Source: Chloroflexota bacterium (GTDB lineage Bacteria; Chloroflexota; Anaerolineae; Anaerolineales; UBA4823). Taken from it: DNA of 64,000 nt. Below, piece after piece: positions 15,804 to 24,525 of this stretch (positions within the stretch are counted from its first letter, which is position 1; every line of letters starts with the position of its first letter). A model generated the notes under the pieces. The model worked only from the letters and a program-made list of their open reading frames with translations. It was not told the DNA's origin and did not search any database. The position numbers and the translations under genes were made by a program. The stretch lies in NCBI GenBank assembly GCA_029557965.1, contig JAKQIM010000048.1, positions 23,638-87,637 on the forward strand. Direction: 5' to 3'.

Positions 15804-18218
15804 ATGCCTGAAGCGCTCAAATCCCTTCATCTGCCTCCCCAAGAGATCCTTAAAGATTACCGCAGCGCTTACCGCAGCCGCCAGGCCAGTTACATTGGCC
15901 GCCGCGAGGTCTTGAGCGGCAAAGCCAAGTTTGGCATCTTTGGCGATGGCAAAGAACTGCCCCAATTGGCCATGGCGCGCGCCTTCCGGCCGGGCGATTT
16001 CCGCTCTGGTTATTACCGCGACCAGACCTTCATGTTCGCCACCGGCATGAGCACCATCCAAGAGTTCTTCGCCCAGCTCTACGCCCACACCGACGTGCAG
16101 GCTGAGCCGGCCAGCGCCGGGCGCATGATGAACGGCCATTTTGGCACGCGCAGCCTGGAGCCAGATGGCACCTGGAAAGACCTCACCGCCCAATACAATT
16201 CCTCTTCCGATGTCTCGCCCACCGCCTCGCAGATGCCGCGCCTGGTGGGGCTGGCCTATGCATCCAAGCTCTACCGCCACCTGCCCGAACTGGCCCAATT
16301 CACCCAGTTCTCCAAAGAAGGCAGCGAGGTGGCCTTCAGCACCATCGGCAACGCTTCCAGCGCAGAGGGGCACTTCTGGGAATCGGTCAACGCCATCGGC
16401 GTGCTGCGCTGCCCGGCAGTGCTCACCATCTACGATGACGGCTACGGCATTTCGGTGGCCAACGAGCACCAGATCGCCAAAGAGAACATCTCAGAGCTGG
16501 TGCAGGGCTTCCAGCGTCCAGACGGGGCCTGCTGTGATGGCTTCGACATTTACAGGATCCGCGGCTGGGATTATCCCGCCCTGCTGTCTGCTTACCAGCA
16601 GGCAGCCCAGGTGGCACGCGAAGAACACATGCCCTCCATCATCCACGTGGATGAGCTGACCCAACCCCAGGGCCACTCGACCTCCGGCAGCCACGAACGC
16701 TACAAAACCAAAGAGCGCCTGGCCTGGGAGGCCGAGTTTGACTGCCTGAAGCAGTTCCGCCAGTGGATCATTGCCCAGGGCATCGCCACGCCCCAGCAGT
16801 TGGACGAGCTAGAAAAAGAAGACCTGGCTTTCGTCGAACAGGCCCGCAAGCAAGCCTGGGAGGCCTACACCGGACCCATCCTGCAAGAGCGCCGCCAGGC
16901 GGCTGCCCTGATCGAAGCCGTGGCGGCGGCATCGCCCCAGGCGGCTGAGATCACCCAAGTCAAAGAAAAGCTGCTGGGCCTGCCAACCCCTTACCGCCGC
17001 GATATCATGATCGCCATCCACCAGGTGCTGCTCGCCACGCGCCTCGAGGCCACCCCCGCCCACGTATCATCGGCCGCCCGCACCGACCTGCTGCGTTGGC
17101 GGCAAGAGCAAGAGCCACCCAACCGCCAGCGCATCTCCTCGCACCTGTACAGCCAATCGGCCCTGAAGGTGCCCGAAGTCAAGCCGCTTTACAGCCCGGC
17201 CTCTCCCACACTGCAAGGGTTCGAGATCATCAACGCCTGCTTCGATGCTGCCCTGGCGCGTGAGCCGCGCCTGATTGCCTTTGGCGAGGATGTAGGCCGC
17301 CTGGGCGACGTCAACCAGGGCTTGCGCGGCCTGCAAGATAAATACGGCGAGCTGCGCGTGGCCGATACCGGCATTCGCGAGGCCACCATCCTGGGCCAGG
17401 CCATCGGCATGGCCCTGCGCGGCCTGCGCCCCCTGGCTGAGATCCAGTACCTGGATTATGTACTCTATGCCCTTCAGCTCATGTCTGACGATTTGGCCAC
17501 CCTGCAGTGGCGCACCGCCGGCGGGCAAAAAGCCCCCGTCATCGTGCGCACCCGCGGCCACCGCCTGGAGGGGGTGTGGCACTCCGGCTCGCCCATGGGG
17601 GGCATCCTCAACCTGGTGCGCGGCATGTACCTGCTGACCCCGCGCAACATGACCCAGGCGGCAGGATTCTACAACACCCTCTTACAGGCTGATGAGCCCG
17701 CCATTGTGATCGAGGTGCTCAACGGATACCGCCTTAGAGAACGCCTGCCCGATAATATCGGCGACTTCACCCTGCCCCTCGGCCAGCCGGAGGTGCTGCG
17801 CCCCGGCACCGACCTGACCCTGGTGACATACGGCGCCTGCTGCCGCATTGCCCTCGAAGCCGCCGAACAGCTCGCCACCACCGGCATCCAGACTGAAGTC
17901 ATGGATGCCCAATCCCTCTTGCCCTTCGACCTGCCCGGCATGGTCGGCGCATCGCTGCGCAAGACCAGCCGCCTCTTGATCGTCGACGAGGACGTTCCCG
18001 GCGGCGCCAGCGCCTATATGCTCCAGCAGATCATCGAACAGCAAGGCGGCTACGCCTTCCTCGACTCTCCCCCCCGCACCCTCACCGCCCAAGCCCATCG
18101 CCCTGCATACGGCTCTGACGGCGACTACTGGTCCAAGCCCAACGCCGAGACCATCTTCGATACCGCCTATGCGATGATGCACGAAGCTATGCCAGAGAAA
18201 TATCCGTTAATAACCTGA
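15804..18218 (+). CDS. 2-oxoacid dehydrogenase E1, alpha and beta fused
   Basis: 804 residues from ATG 15804, with AAGGAG five bases upstream. Residues 1 to about 400 are the E1 alpha half and about 470-800 the beta half (GEDVGRLGDVNQG, DTGIREATILGQAIGMALRG, VTYGACC, and the final pyruvate-dehydrogenase beta fold). This is the fusion type well known from Bacteroidota. The thiamine diphosphate motif reads IGNASSAEGHFWES ... YDDGYGIS: Asn183 stands where relatives have the Mg-binding Asp. TQPQGHSTSGSHERY is the conserved phosphorylation-loop equivalent. It should decarboxylate pyruvate or a branched-chain 2-oxoacid and feed the E2 at 18713. Confidence 0.92.
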   Translation: MPEALKSLHLPPQEILKDYRSAYRSRQASYIGRREVLSGKAKFGIFGDGKELPQLAMARAFRPGDFRSGYYRDQTFMFATGMSTIQEFFAQLYAHTDVQAEPASAGRMMNGHFGTRSLEPDGTWKDLTAQYNSSSDVSPTASQMPRLVGLAYASKLYRHLPELAQFTQFSKEGSEVAFSTIGNASSAEGHFWESVNAIGVLRCPAVLTIYDDGYGISVANEHQIAKENISELVQGFQRPDGACCDGFDIYRIRGWDYPALLSAYQQAAQVAREEHMPSIIHVDELTQPQGHSTSGSHERYKTKERLAWEAEFDCLKQFRQWIIAQGIATPQQLDELEKEDLAFVEQARKQAWEAYTGPILQERRQAAALIEAVAAASPQAAEITQVKEKLLGLPTPYRRDIMIAIHQVLLATRLEATPAHVSSAARTDLLRWRQEQEPPNRQRISSHLYSQSALKVPEVKPLYSPASPTLQGFEIINACFDAALAREPRLIAFGEDVGRLGDVNQGLRGLQDKYGELRVADTGIREATILGQAIGMALRGLRPLAEIQYLDYVLYALQLMSDDLATLQWRTAGGQKAPVIVRTRGHRLEGVWHSGSPMGGILNLVRGMYLLTPRNMTQAAGFYNTLLQADEPAIVIEVLNGYRLRERLPDNIGDFTLPLGQPEVLRPGTDLTLVTYGACCRIALEAAEQLATTGIQTEVMDAQSLLPFDLPGMVGASLRKTSRLLIVDEDVPGGASAYMLQQIIEQQGGYAFLDSPPRTLTAQAHRPAYGSDGDYWSKPNAETIFDTAYAMMHEAMPEKYPLIT

Positions 18219-18222
18219 TATT

Positions 18223-18681
18223 TTCACCGCAGAGACGCAGAGAAAAACAAATTATGTTAAAGAGTGTCAATGAGATCACCGGAAGTATTATTGGGGCTGC
18301 GATCGAAGTGCATCGCTCATTAGGACCCGGACTGCTTGAGTCAGCCTATGAGGAATGCCTTTGTCACGAATTAGGCCTGCAAGGCTTGTCTTTTAAACGC
18401 CAGGTAAATCTTCCCGTCACCTACAAAGGTATTACCCTTGATTGTGGATATCGCCTTGACCTCCTTGTTCAAGGCCAGGTTGTGGTGGAGATCAAAGCCG
18501 TTGAGACTCTGCTGCCCATCCATGATGCGCAGCTATTATCCTATCTCCGTCTTGGAGGTTGGCAAGTTGGCCTGCTGATCAATTTCCACGTTCCCATACT
18601 CAAAGACGGCATCCACCGCCTGGTATCAAATCTAAAAGAATGATCTTATGATTTGCTCTTCTCTGCGGTCTCTGCGGTGAA
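18223..18681. mobile_element. Inverted-repeat cassette carrying a GxxExxY gene
   Basis: The left end, from 18223, begins TTCACCGCAGAGACGCAGAG; the right end (18660-18681) is its reverse complement with one extra C in the middle. Between them lies one gene. The 459-base unit separates E1 from E2 of a dehydrogenase operon, where these genes normally adjoin. No target duplication is seen. Non-autonomous insertion or a repeat hitch-hiking with its gene is inference. Confidence 0.6.
18254..18643 (+). CDS. GxxExxY protein
   Basis: 129 residues of the TIGR04256 family. The name motif is seen as GPGLLESAYEECL (residues 24-36), followed by LPVTYKG, then the probable PD-(D/E)xK nuclease-like core: YRLDLLVQGQVVVEIKAVE (about 63-81) with Asp, Glu and Lys in place. 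Function unknown; family members are often multi-copy in environmental genomes and lie inside short repeats. AT-richer than the flanking dehydrogenase genes. It is embedded in the inverted-repeat cassette above and probably read through with the operon. Confidence 0.88.
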   Translation: MLKSVNEITGSIIGAAIEVHRSLGPGLLESAYEECLCHELGLQGLSFKRQVNLPVTYKGITLDCGYRLDLLVQGQVVVEIKAVETLLPIHDAQLLSYLRLGGWQVGLLINFHVPILKDGIHRLVSNLKE

Positions 18682-18712
18682 CAAACCATGATCGAGAAAA
18701 AGGAGTACAGCG

Positions 18713-20011
18713 ATGGCAGTACAAATCACCATGCCCCCTCTCGGCGAAGCCGTGACCGAAGCCACCGTCACCAAGTGGCTCAAAGCGGTTGGCGATCCGG
18801 TTTCGGAATACGAGGCCTTGTTAGAAGTCAATACCGACAAGGTTGATTCTGAAATCCCCAGCCCGGTGACGGGCGTGCTGCTGGCGGCCCTGGCCCAACC
18901 GGAGGAAGTGGTCAAGGTTGGCGCCCTGCTTGGCTGGGTAGGCCAGCCCGGCGAAGCCATCCCCGGCCAGGATGCGCCCCCCGCTGTTCCCCAAGCCGGG
19001 GCAGATTTCCGCGCTGCTGCCCCCGCCCCCAGCCCGGCGGCGGCCCCCGTCGAGATGCCGTTGCAATCGGCAGCCATCCCCCCAGAAGAGCCCGCATCTC
19101 GCGACCTGGGCTTTCTCTCTCCTGTCGTCCGGCGGATGGCGGCCGAACAGAATGTAGACCTGCGCCAGGTGCGCGGCACCGGCCTGGGCGGGCGCATCAC
19201 CAAGCAAGATGTCCTCGCCTATCTAGAAACACGCCCGGCCGCCCCCAGCACAGCCCCACAGGCCAGCCGGCCCGCTGCGCCTGCGCCCGCCCCAGCACCC
19301 GCGCCCGTTGATGCCTCGCTTTCGACCCTCATCCCCATGACCTCGGTGCGCCGCGCCATTGCCGACCACATGGTGATGAGCAAGCACACCTCGCCGCACG
19401 TCACCACCATCATGGAAGCCGATATGAGCCGCGTGGTGGCCCACCGCGCCGCCAACAAAGACGCCTTCGCCCGCGACGGTGTCAACCTGACCTACACCGC
19501 CTACTTTATCGCCGCCATCGTCGCCGGCATCAAAGCCTATCCTGCCGTCAACTCCTCTTGGAGCGAGGCCGGCATCCTGGTGCATAAGCAGATCAACATC
19601 GGCATGGCTACCTCGCTCGGCGAAGAAGGTCTGATCGTCCCGGTCATCAAGAATGCCGACGGGCTCTCGCTGCTCGGCCTGGCCCGCAGCATCAACGACC
19701 TGGCCAGCCGCGCCCGCACCCGCAAGCTCCAACCCGGCGAGGTCAAGGGCGGCACCATTTCCATTACCAATCACGGCATCTCGGGCTCTCTCTTCGCCAC
19801 TCCCGTCATCAACCAGCCCCAGTGCGGCATCTTGGGGGTAGGTGCGCTGCAAAAACGCCCTGTCGTCATCAGCGACCCAACCCTGGGCGATGCCATCGCC
19901 ATCCGTCCCATGATCTATCTCTCGTTCACCTTCGACCACCGCATCCTCGACGGCGCTACCGCCGACTGGTTCCTGGCAAAGGTGGTAGAATACCTGCAAA
20001 ACTATGCCTGA
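18713..20011 (+). CDS. 2-oxoacid dehydrogenase E2 (dihydrolipoamide acyltransferase)
   Basis: 432 residues. Lipoyl domain 1-78 with lipoyl Lys43 in TDKVDSEIPS. An Ala/Pro-rich linker precedes the peripheral subunit-binding domain at about 139-172 (LSPVVRRMAAEQNVDLRQV, then GTGLGGRITKQDV). After a second Ala/Pro linker the catalytic domain starts near 205 and ends with SFTFDHRILDGATADWFL, holding the His and Asp of acyl transfer. AAGGAG lies nine bases before ATG. Transfers the acyl group from the lipoyl arm to CoA; it is a complete, ordinary E2. Overlap with a possible early start of lpd at 20004 couples the two. Confidence 0.94.
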   Translation: MAVQITMPPLGEAVTEATVTKWLKAVGDPVSEYEALLEVNTDKVDSEIPSPVTGVLLAALAQPEEVVKVGALLGWVGQPGEAIPGQDAPPAVPQAGADFRAAAPAPSPAAAPVEMPLQSAAIPPEEPASRDLGFLSPVVRRMAAEQNVDLRQVRGTGLGGRITKQDVLAYLETRPAAPSTAPQASRPAAPAPAPAPAPVDASLSTLIPMTSVRRAIADHMVMSKHTSPHVTTIMEADMSRVVAHRAANKDAFARDGVNLTYTAYFIAAIVAGIKAYPAVNSSWSEAGILVHKQINIGMATSLGEEGLIVPVIKNADGLSLLGLARSINDLASRARTRKLQPGEVKGGTISITNHGISGSLFATPVINQPQCGILGVGALQKRPVVISDPTLGDAIAIRPMIYLSFTFDHRILDGATADWFLAKVVEYLQNYA

Positions 20012-20024
20012 CAAAGGAGAATCC

Positions 20025-21422
20025 ATGAGCAATTACGACGTCATCGTCATCGGCGCCGGCCCTGCCGGTTATGTTTGTGCCATCCGTGCTGCCCAACTGG
20101 GCCAAAAAGTGGCTATTGTAGATAAGCAGTGGCTGGGTGGGGTCTGCCTGAACGTGGGCTGTGTGCCCTCCAAATCGCTGCTCAAGAACGCTGAGGTGGC
20201 CCATACCTTACGCGAGCGCGGCAAAGATTTCGGCTTTTCATTCGAGAACCTGAAACTGGATTTTGGCGCCGCCGTCAAGCGCAGCCGCCAGGTTTCAGAC
20301 CGCCTGACCAAGGGCGTGGGCTTCTTGATGCGCAAGAACAACATCGACGTGCACATGGGCGCAGCCAGGCTGACTGCACCCGATAAGGTGGCTGTAACCG
20401 ACAAAGATGGCAAGGTAACTGAACTGCAAGCCAAGAACATCATCGTCGCCACCGGTGCGCGCACCAGCATTCCCCGCGGCTGGACGGTGGACGGGCAGAA
20501 AGTGCTCACCTACCTCGAAGCCATCCTGCAAGAAAAGCAGCCCGCCTCCGTGATCGTCATCGGCTCGGGCGCTATCGGCGTCGAATTCTCCACAGTGTGG
20601 AATTCTTACGGCGTAGATGTGACCATCGTCGAGATGCTGCCTCACCTGGTGCCGCTGGAAGATGAGGAAGTCAGCGTCGAATTAGAAAAAGCCTTCAAGA
20701 AGCGCGGCATCAAAGCCCTCACCAACCACCGCGTCGAATCCATCGAAACCACCGAGGCCGGCGTCAGGGTCAAGGTATCGAGCGAAGGGGTCGAAAAAGT
20801 CATCGAGGCCGAGCAGGCCCTGGTGGCGATCGGTTTTTCGCCCAACAGCCGCGACCTGGGCCTGGAAGAAGCGGGCGTAAAGATCAGCGAGCGCGGCTTC
20901 ATCGAGATCGACGAGCGCATGGCAACCAACGTGCCCGGCATTTGGGCCATTGGCGATGTCACCGGCAAGCTCATGCTGGCCCACTCTGGCTCTGCGCAGG
21001 GCATTGTCTGCGCTGAACACATTGGCGGAGTTGAGACAGTGGCGCTCAACTATGAGATGATGCCCCACTGCACCTACTGCCAGCCGCAGATTGCCTCCTT
21101 TGGCCTCACCGAGGCCAAAGCCAAAGAGCGCGGTTACGATGTCAAGGTCGGTCGCTTCAACTTCCAGGCCAACGGCAAGGCCCTCGGCCTGGGCGATTAC
21201 GCCGGCTGGGCCAAGATCGTCACCGATGCCAGGTACGGTGAGATCCTGGGCGCTCACCTCATCGGCCCTGAGGTCACCGAGCTGCTGCCTGAGCTGACCC
21301 TGGCACAGATGATGGAGCTGACCGTCACAGAGATCGCCCGCAACGTGCATGCCCACCCCACCTTGAGCGAGGTGCTGATGGAAGCCGCTCACGGCGCCGC
21401 CGGACACACCATTCACAGCTAG
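20025..21422 (+). CDS. lpdA: Dihydrolipoyl dehydrogenase (E3)
   Basis: 465 residues from ATG 20025, chosen over ATG 20004 because AAAGGAG ends five bases upstream. FAD-binding VIGAGPAGYVCAIRAAQLG at the N-terminus, redox disulfide Cys41/Cys46 in GGVCLNVGCVPSK, NAD-binding VIGSGAIGVEF near 180, and the C-terminal HAHPTLSEVLMEAAHG with the His-Glu pair used across the dimer. Flavoprotein that reoxidises dihydrolipoamide for the E2 here, and possibly for the lipoyl-acyltransferase fusion at 51473, which has no E3 of its own nearby. A strong terminator closes the operon. Confidence 0.96.
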   Translation: MSNYDVIVIGAGPAGYVCAIRAAQLGQKVAIVDKQWLGGVCLNVGCVPSKSLLKNAEVAHTLRERGKDFGFSFENLKLDFGAAVKRSRQVSDRLTKGVGFLMRKNNIDVHMGAARLTAPDKVAVTDKDGKVTELQAKNIIVATGARTSIPRGWTVDGQKVLTYLEAILQEKQPASVIVIGSGAIGVEFSTVWNSYGVDVTIVEMLPHLVPLEDEEVSVELEKAFKKRGIKALTNHRVESIETTEAGVRVKVSSEGVEKVIEAEQALVAIGFSPNSRDLGLEEAGVKISERGFIEIDERMATNVPGIWAIGDVTGKLMLAHSGSAQGIVCAEHIGGVETVALNYEMMPHCTYCQPQIASFGLTEAKAKERGYDVKVGRFNFQANGKALGLGDYAGWAKIVTDARYGEILGAHLIGPEVTELLPELTLAQMMELTVTEIARNVHAHPTLSEVLMEAAHGAAGHTIHS

Positions 21423-21428
21423 CATTCA

Positions 21429-21465
21429 GGCTGGGAGGATGAAAAACATCCTCCCAGCCTTTTTT
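21429..21465 (+). terminator. Rho-independent terminator of the dehydrogenase operon
   Basis: Perfect 13-base arms (21429-21441, 21447-21459) with an AAAAA loop and six T after the stem, seven bases past the lpd stop. Confidence 0.95.
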
Positions 21466-21590
21466 GGGGAAAGCAGCCCGCCGTAATATCCCTATCTTAA
21501 TCATCTTTGCCTGGTCGCCGCAGGCGCTTACAGGTACCCGGCAGCCTATGCCTCACCGGCAGCCTCCTACCCAACACCCGAATATCAATC

Positions 21591-23822
21591 ATGAACACAA
21601 AGCCAACTCCTCCCCCTGTTATCAGCAGGCTCAATCCATCTGTGATCCAGGCCATCTCATCTGCCATGAGAGAAAAATCGCTGGCGGCTGGCAAGGTGGT
21701 ATTTCGCCAGGATGACCCCGGCGATACGTTCTATGTTGTCAGGTCTGGCAAGCTTGCTCTTTACCAACGCCAGGTCGACGGACAGGAGACCCTGGCAGAG
21801 GTCTTGGGCCCGGGGGCATGCACCGGCGAAACATCCCTGCTCATCAGCCAGCCGCGCCATGCCACCCTGGTTGTCGAACAAGACAGCCAGGTCCTGTGCC
21901 TGTCTAAGGCAGAATTTGACCACCTGGCAGAAGACAACCCGCCCTTGTTCAGCGAGTTGACCACCGCCCTGCTGCCCGGTTTTCAAGAAACGATCGCCAC
22001 CCAGGCCATCACCCGTCTCTTCGGCGCGCTCGACCAGGATACCCTGCAAGACCTGTATGATAAGCTGGAATGGCGCCGCCTCGATTGCGGGCAGGTGCTC
22101 TGCCGCCAGGGGGAACCCGGCAATGAGATGTATATCGTCATCCAGGGCCGCCTGCGATTCTCGGTAGAAGAGGCGGGCAGCCAGCGCGACCTGGGAGAGG
22201 TGGGAGCCGGCGAAAGTATTGGCGAATTTGCCCTGCTGACCGAAAGCGGCGCGCCCGAAAGCACCCGCAGCGCCACCGTCTATGCTACCCGCCTGACGGA
22301 TGTGATCGTCATCGCGCGCACCATTTTCGAAAATCTGCTCTGCCGGTCGCCCCAGGCTGTGCTCAAGCTTGCCCACCAGATCATCCAGCGTGAGCTGTCC
22401 ATCTCAAAAACATCCACCCTCCAGGCCAGCAGCCAGGTGATCGCCGTGCTCCCCGCCCAGGTGGGTCGAAACCTGGCAGAGTTTACTCACCAGTTGGCAG
22501 ATACCTTTAACAGCATGGGGTCTACCCTTTTATTGGACCCCATGCGCTTTGAAGATCGTTACGGAAAGCCCGGCGCGGCCCACATCCCCCTGGACCACCC
22601 CACCGGCCTGCTGGTCAACATCTGGATGGACGAACATGTGCGCCAGCATCAATTCACCATCTATGATACCGGGCTGGCCCTGGAAACCTCGGGGCATTTA
22701 TCTCCTTGGGCTCAGCGCTGTATCGAAAACGCCGATGTCATCTTGTTGGTTGGTGAGGGCAGTGCCCCGTCAAATACGGCGCCACTGGAAAAAGCGCTGG
22801 TCTCTGCCCAGACGCGCGCCCGCCTGGAGCTGGTTTTGCTCCATCCGGCCGGCTGCGCCGCGCCATCTGGCACCGCCGCCTGGCTCGAATCGCATCGCTC
22901 AGATGATTTCCCGATTGCTGCCCACCACCAGGTGCGCCTGGGCAACCCGGCTGATTTTCGCCGCCTGTGCCGCCGGGTAGGCGGGCGCCCGGTGGGCTTA
23001 GCGCTCAGCGGCGGCGGGGCGCGCGGGTATGCTCACATCGGCGCGATCCGGGCCTTGGAAGAGGCCAATATCGAAGTCGATTGGGTCGGCGGCGCCAGCA
23101 TGGGTTCCATCATTGCCGCGGGCCTGGCCCTGGATTGGGACGCCGGGCGACTGCGCCAACTGGCAGCCGAATTTTCTGACCCCAAAAAACTGCTCGATTA
23201 CACCTTCCCTTATGCTTCCATCACCGCTACCCGGCGCATCACCGCCCTGCTGCAGAAAATATGCGGCGATACCCGCATCGAAGATACCTGGCGGCCTTAC
23301 TTCTGCGTTTCTTCGAACCTCACCCGCGGCCTGGAACAGCTCCACACCCGCGGCTTGCTGTGGAAAGCCGTGCGCGCCAGCATGGCCTTCCCGGCGGTCT
23401 TTGCACCCGTCTTAGAGGACGGCTGTGTGTTGATCGACGGCGGGGCCGCCAACAACCTGCCCATCGACCGGCTGCGCGAGCTCTGCCCTGGCGGCACGGT
23501 GATCGGTGTTGACCTGGTAACCGGCAGTCCAACCAACGGGGAATATAATTTTGGGCCGTCGCTCTCAGGCTGGCAGGCCCTTGGGGCACGCCTGAATCCG
23601 TTCTCCAAAAAGGTCAAGGCGCCCAGCCTGATCGATATCGTAGCCGGGATCGTATACAGCAACATCCGCTACCGGCTGAATGAGACCTGGCGCTGCGCCG
23701 ACCTGCTGATCCAGATCCCGGTCGAAGCCTATGGCTTGTTGGAGTTTGACAAGTACGACCCGATCATCGAGTTGGGATACCAGGCCACAAAAAAGCAATT
23801 ACAAGAATTTAAACTCCCTTGA
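21591..23822 (+). CDS. Patatin-like phospholipase with two cNMP-binding domains (NTE-like)
   Basis: 743 residues from ATG 21591; no ribosome site is clear and the frame is open further upstream. Two cyclic-nucleotide-binding-like domains occupy about 20-145 and 145-280 (GDTFYVVRSGKLALYQRQ; GNEMYIVIQGRLRFSVEE). A Rossmann-like middle (about 285-450) is typical of neuropathy target esterase relatives. The patatin domain has GGGARGYAHIGA near 474, the catalytic Ser503 in GASMGS and Asp616 in DGG. The Ser-Asp dyad is intact, so it should be an active lysophospholipase or esterase tied to the membrane face. cNMP responsiveness is not certain. Confidence 0.92.
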   Translation: MNTKPTPPPVISRLNPSVIQAISSAMREKSLAAGKVVFRQDDPGDTFYVVRSGKLALYQRQVDGQETLAEVLGPGACTGETSLLISQPRHATLVVEQDSQVLCLSKAEFDHLAEDNPPLFSELTTALLPGFQETIATQAITRLFGALDQDTLQDLYDKLEWRRLDCGQVLCRQGEPGNEMYIVIQGRLRFSVEEAGSQRDLGEVGAGESIGEFALLTESGAPESTRSATVYATRLTDVIVIARTIFENLLCRSPQAVLKLAHQIIQRELSISKTSTLQASSQVIAVLPAQVGRNLAEFTHQLADTFNSMGSTLLLDPMRFEDRYGKPGAAHIPLDHPTGLLVNIWMDEHVRQHQFTIYDTGLALETSGHLSPWAQRCIENADVILLVGEGSAPSNTAPLEKALVSAQTRARLELVLLHPAGCAAPSGTAAWLESHRSDDFPIAAHHQVRLGNPADFRRLCRRVGGRPVGLALSGGGARGYAHIGAIRALEEANIEVDWVGGASMGSIIAAGLALDWDAGRLRQLAAEFSDPKKLLDYTFPYASITATRRITALLQKICGDTRIEDTWRPYFCVSSNLTRGLEQLHTRGLLWKAVRASMAFPAVFAPVLEDGCVLIDGGAANNLPIDRLRELCPGGTVIGVDLVTGSPTNGEYNFGPSLSGWQALGARLNPFSKKVKAPSLIDIVAGIVYSNIRYRLNETWRCADLLIQIPVEAYGLLEFDKYDPIIELGYQATKKQLQEFKLP

Positions 23823-23828
23823 AGGATT

Positions 23829-23884
23829 CTGCCGTGGGGCGCGTCTAATCAAGTGATATGCCCAACCAGACCACACCACGGCAG
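23829..23884 (+). other. Long-loop inverted repeat in the 23823-23913 gap
   Basis: CTGCCGTGG (23829-23837) and CCACGGCAG (23876-23884) are perfect nine-base arms 38 bases apart. It may end the phospholipase transcript or sit in the sigma-factor leader. Confidence 0.3.
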
Positions 23885-23913
23885 TCAGGGAATACTCGGA
23901 ACACCGGTTGGCT

Positions 23914-24525
23914 ATGAGCCATGCAGACGGTGCGCAGAGCGCACAAACAACCCAAGCCGCCCAGCATCTTGAGCGCCTGGTGCAGGAGCACTATGCCTAC
24001 ATCCGGCGGCTGGCGCTTTCGATCCTCAACGACCCCGATGAGGCCGAAGATGCCGCCCAAGAGACCTTCATCGCCGCGCACCGCGCCTGGGATAGCTTCC
24101 GCGGCCAGGCCTCCTCCCGCACCTGGCTGACGAGCATTGCCGTCAACGCCTGCCGCGGCCGCCTGCGCAAGCGCAAGGTGCGCCAGGGCCTGCAGAACAC
24201 ACTCATCGCCCTGCACCTTCTACGCAGCCGCCCGGCTTCTCCAGAGCAGTCTGCCATCCAAAATGAGGCCAGCCGCCTGCTGTGGCAGGCTGTGGACGCC
24301 CTGGACGAGAAGCACCGCCTGCCGCTCATCTTGCGCTACGTTCACGAGCTCAGCGTGCCGCAGATTGCAGCGGCCCTGCGCATCAGCCCCGGCACCGTCC
24401 ACTCTCGCCTGCATTATGCCCGTCTCAAGCTGCTGCAATCGCCAGGTCGTGGCAATTGGGCGCCTGGGGAAGAACCTCCCCAGCCACTTCTTCGAGAGGA
24501 GGAGACCCATGGAACATCCAGTTGA
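23914..24525 (+). CDS. ECF-type RNA polymerase sigma factor
   Basis: 203 residues from ATG 23914 (an in-frame TTG at 23908 is possible). Region 2 at about 20-90: EHYAYIRRLALSILNDPDEAEDAAQETFIAAHRAWDSF split over that span, with the DEAEDAAQETF signature. Region 4 at about 130-185: ALDEKHRLPLILRYVHELSVPQIAAAL, an HTH ending in PGTVHSRLHYARLKL. The linker is Arg-rich. It overlaps the anti-sigma gene by 17 bases, the usual coupled pair, so its activity should be held at the membrane until the extracytoplasmic signal arrives. Confidence 0.93.
   Translation: MSHADGAQSAQTTQAAQHLERLVQEHYAYIRRLALSILNDPDEAEDAAQETFIAAHRAWDSFRGQASSRTWLTSIAVNACRGRLRKRKVRQGLQNTLIALHLLRSRPASPEQSAIQNEASRLLWQAVDALDEKHRLPLILRYVHELSVPQIAAALRISPGTVHSRLHYARLKLLQSPGRGNWAPGEEPPQPLLREEETHGTSS

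Noticed and set aside
15804..18218. E1 alpha-beta joined by an error in the sequence
   Set aside because: The fusion type is a known family with a conserved linker region, and no frame disturbance is visible.
19223..20032. Antisense ORF of 269 codons opposite E2
   Set aside because: The forward frame is an unmistakable E2 with lipoyl, binding and catalytic domains.
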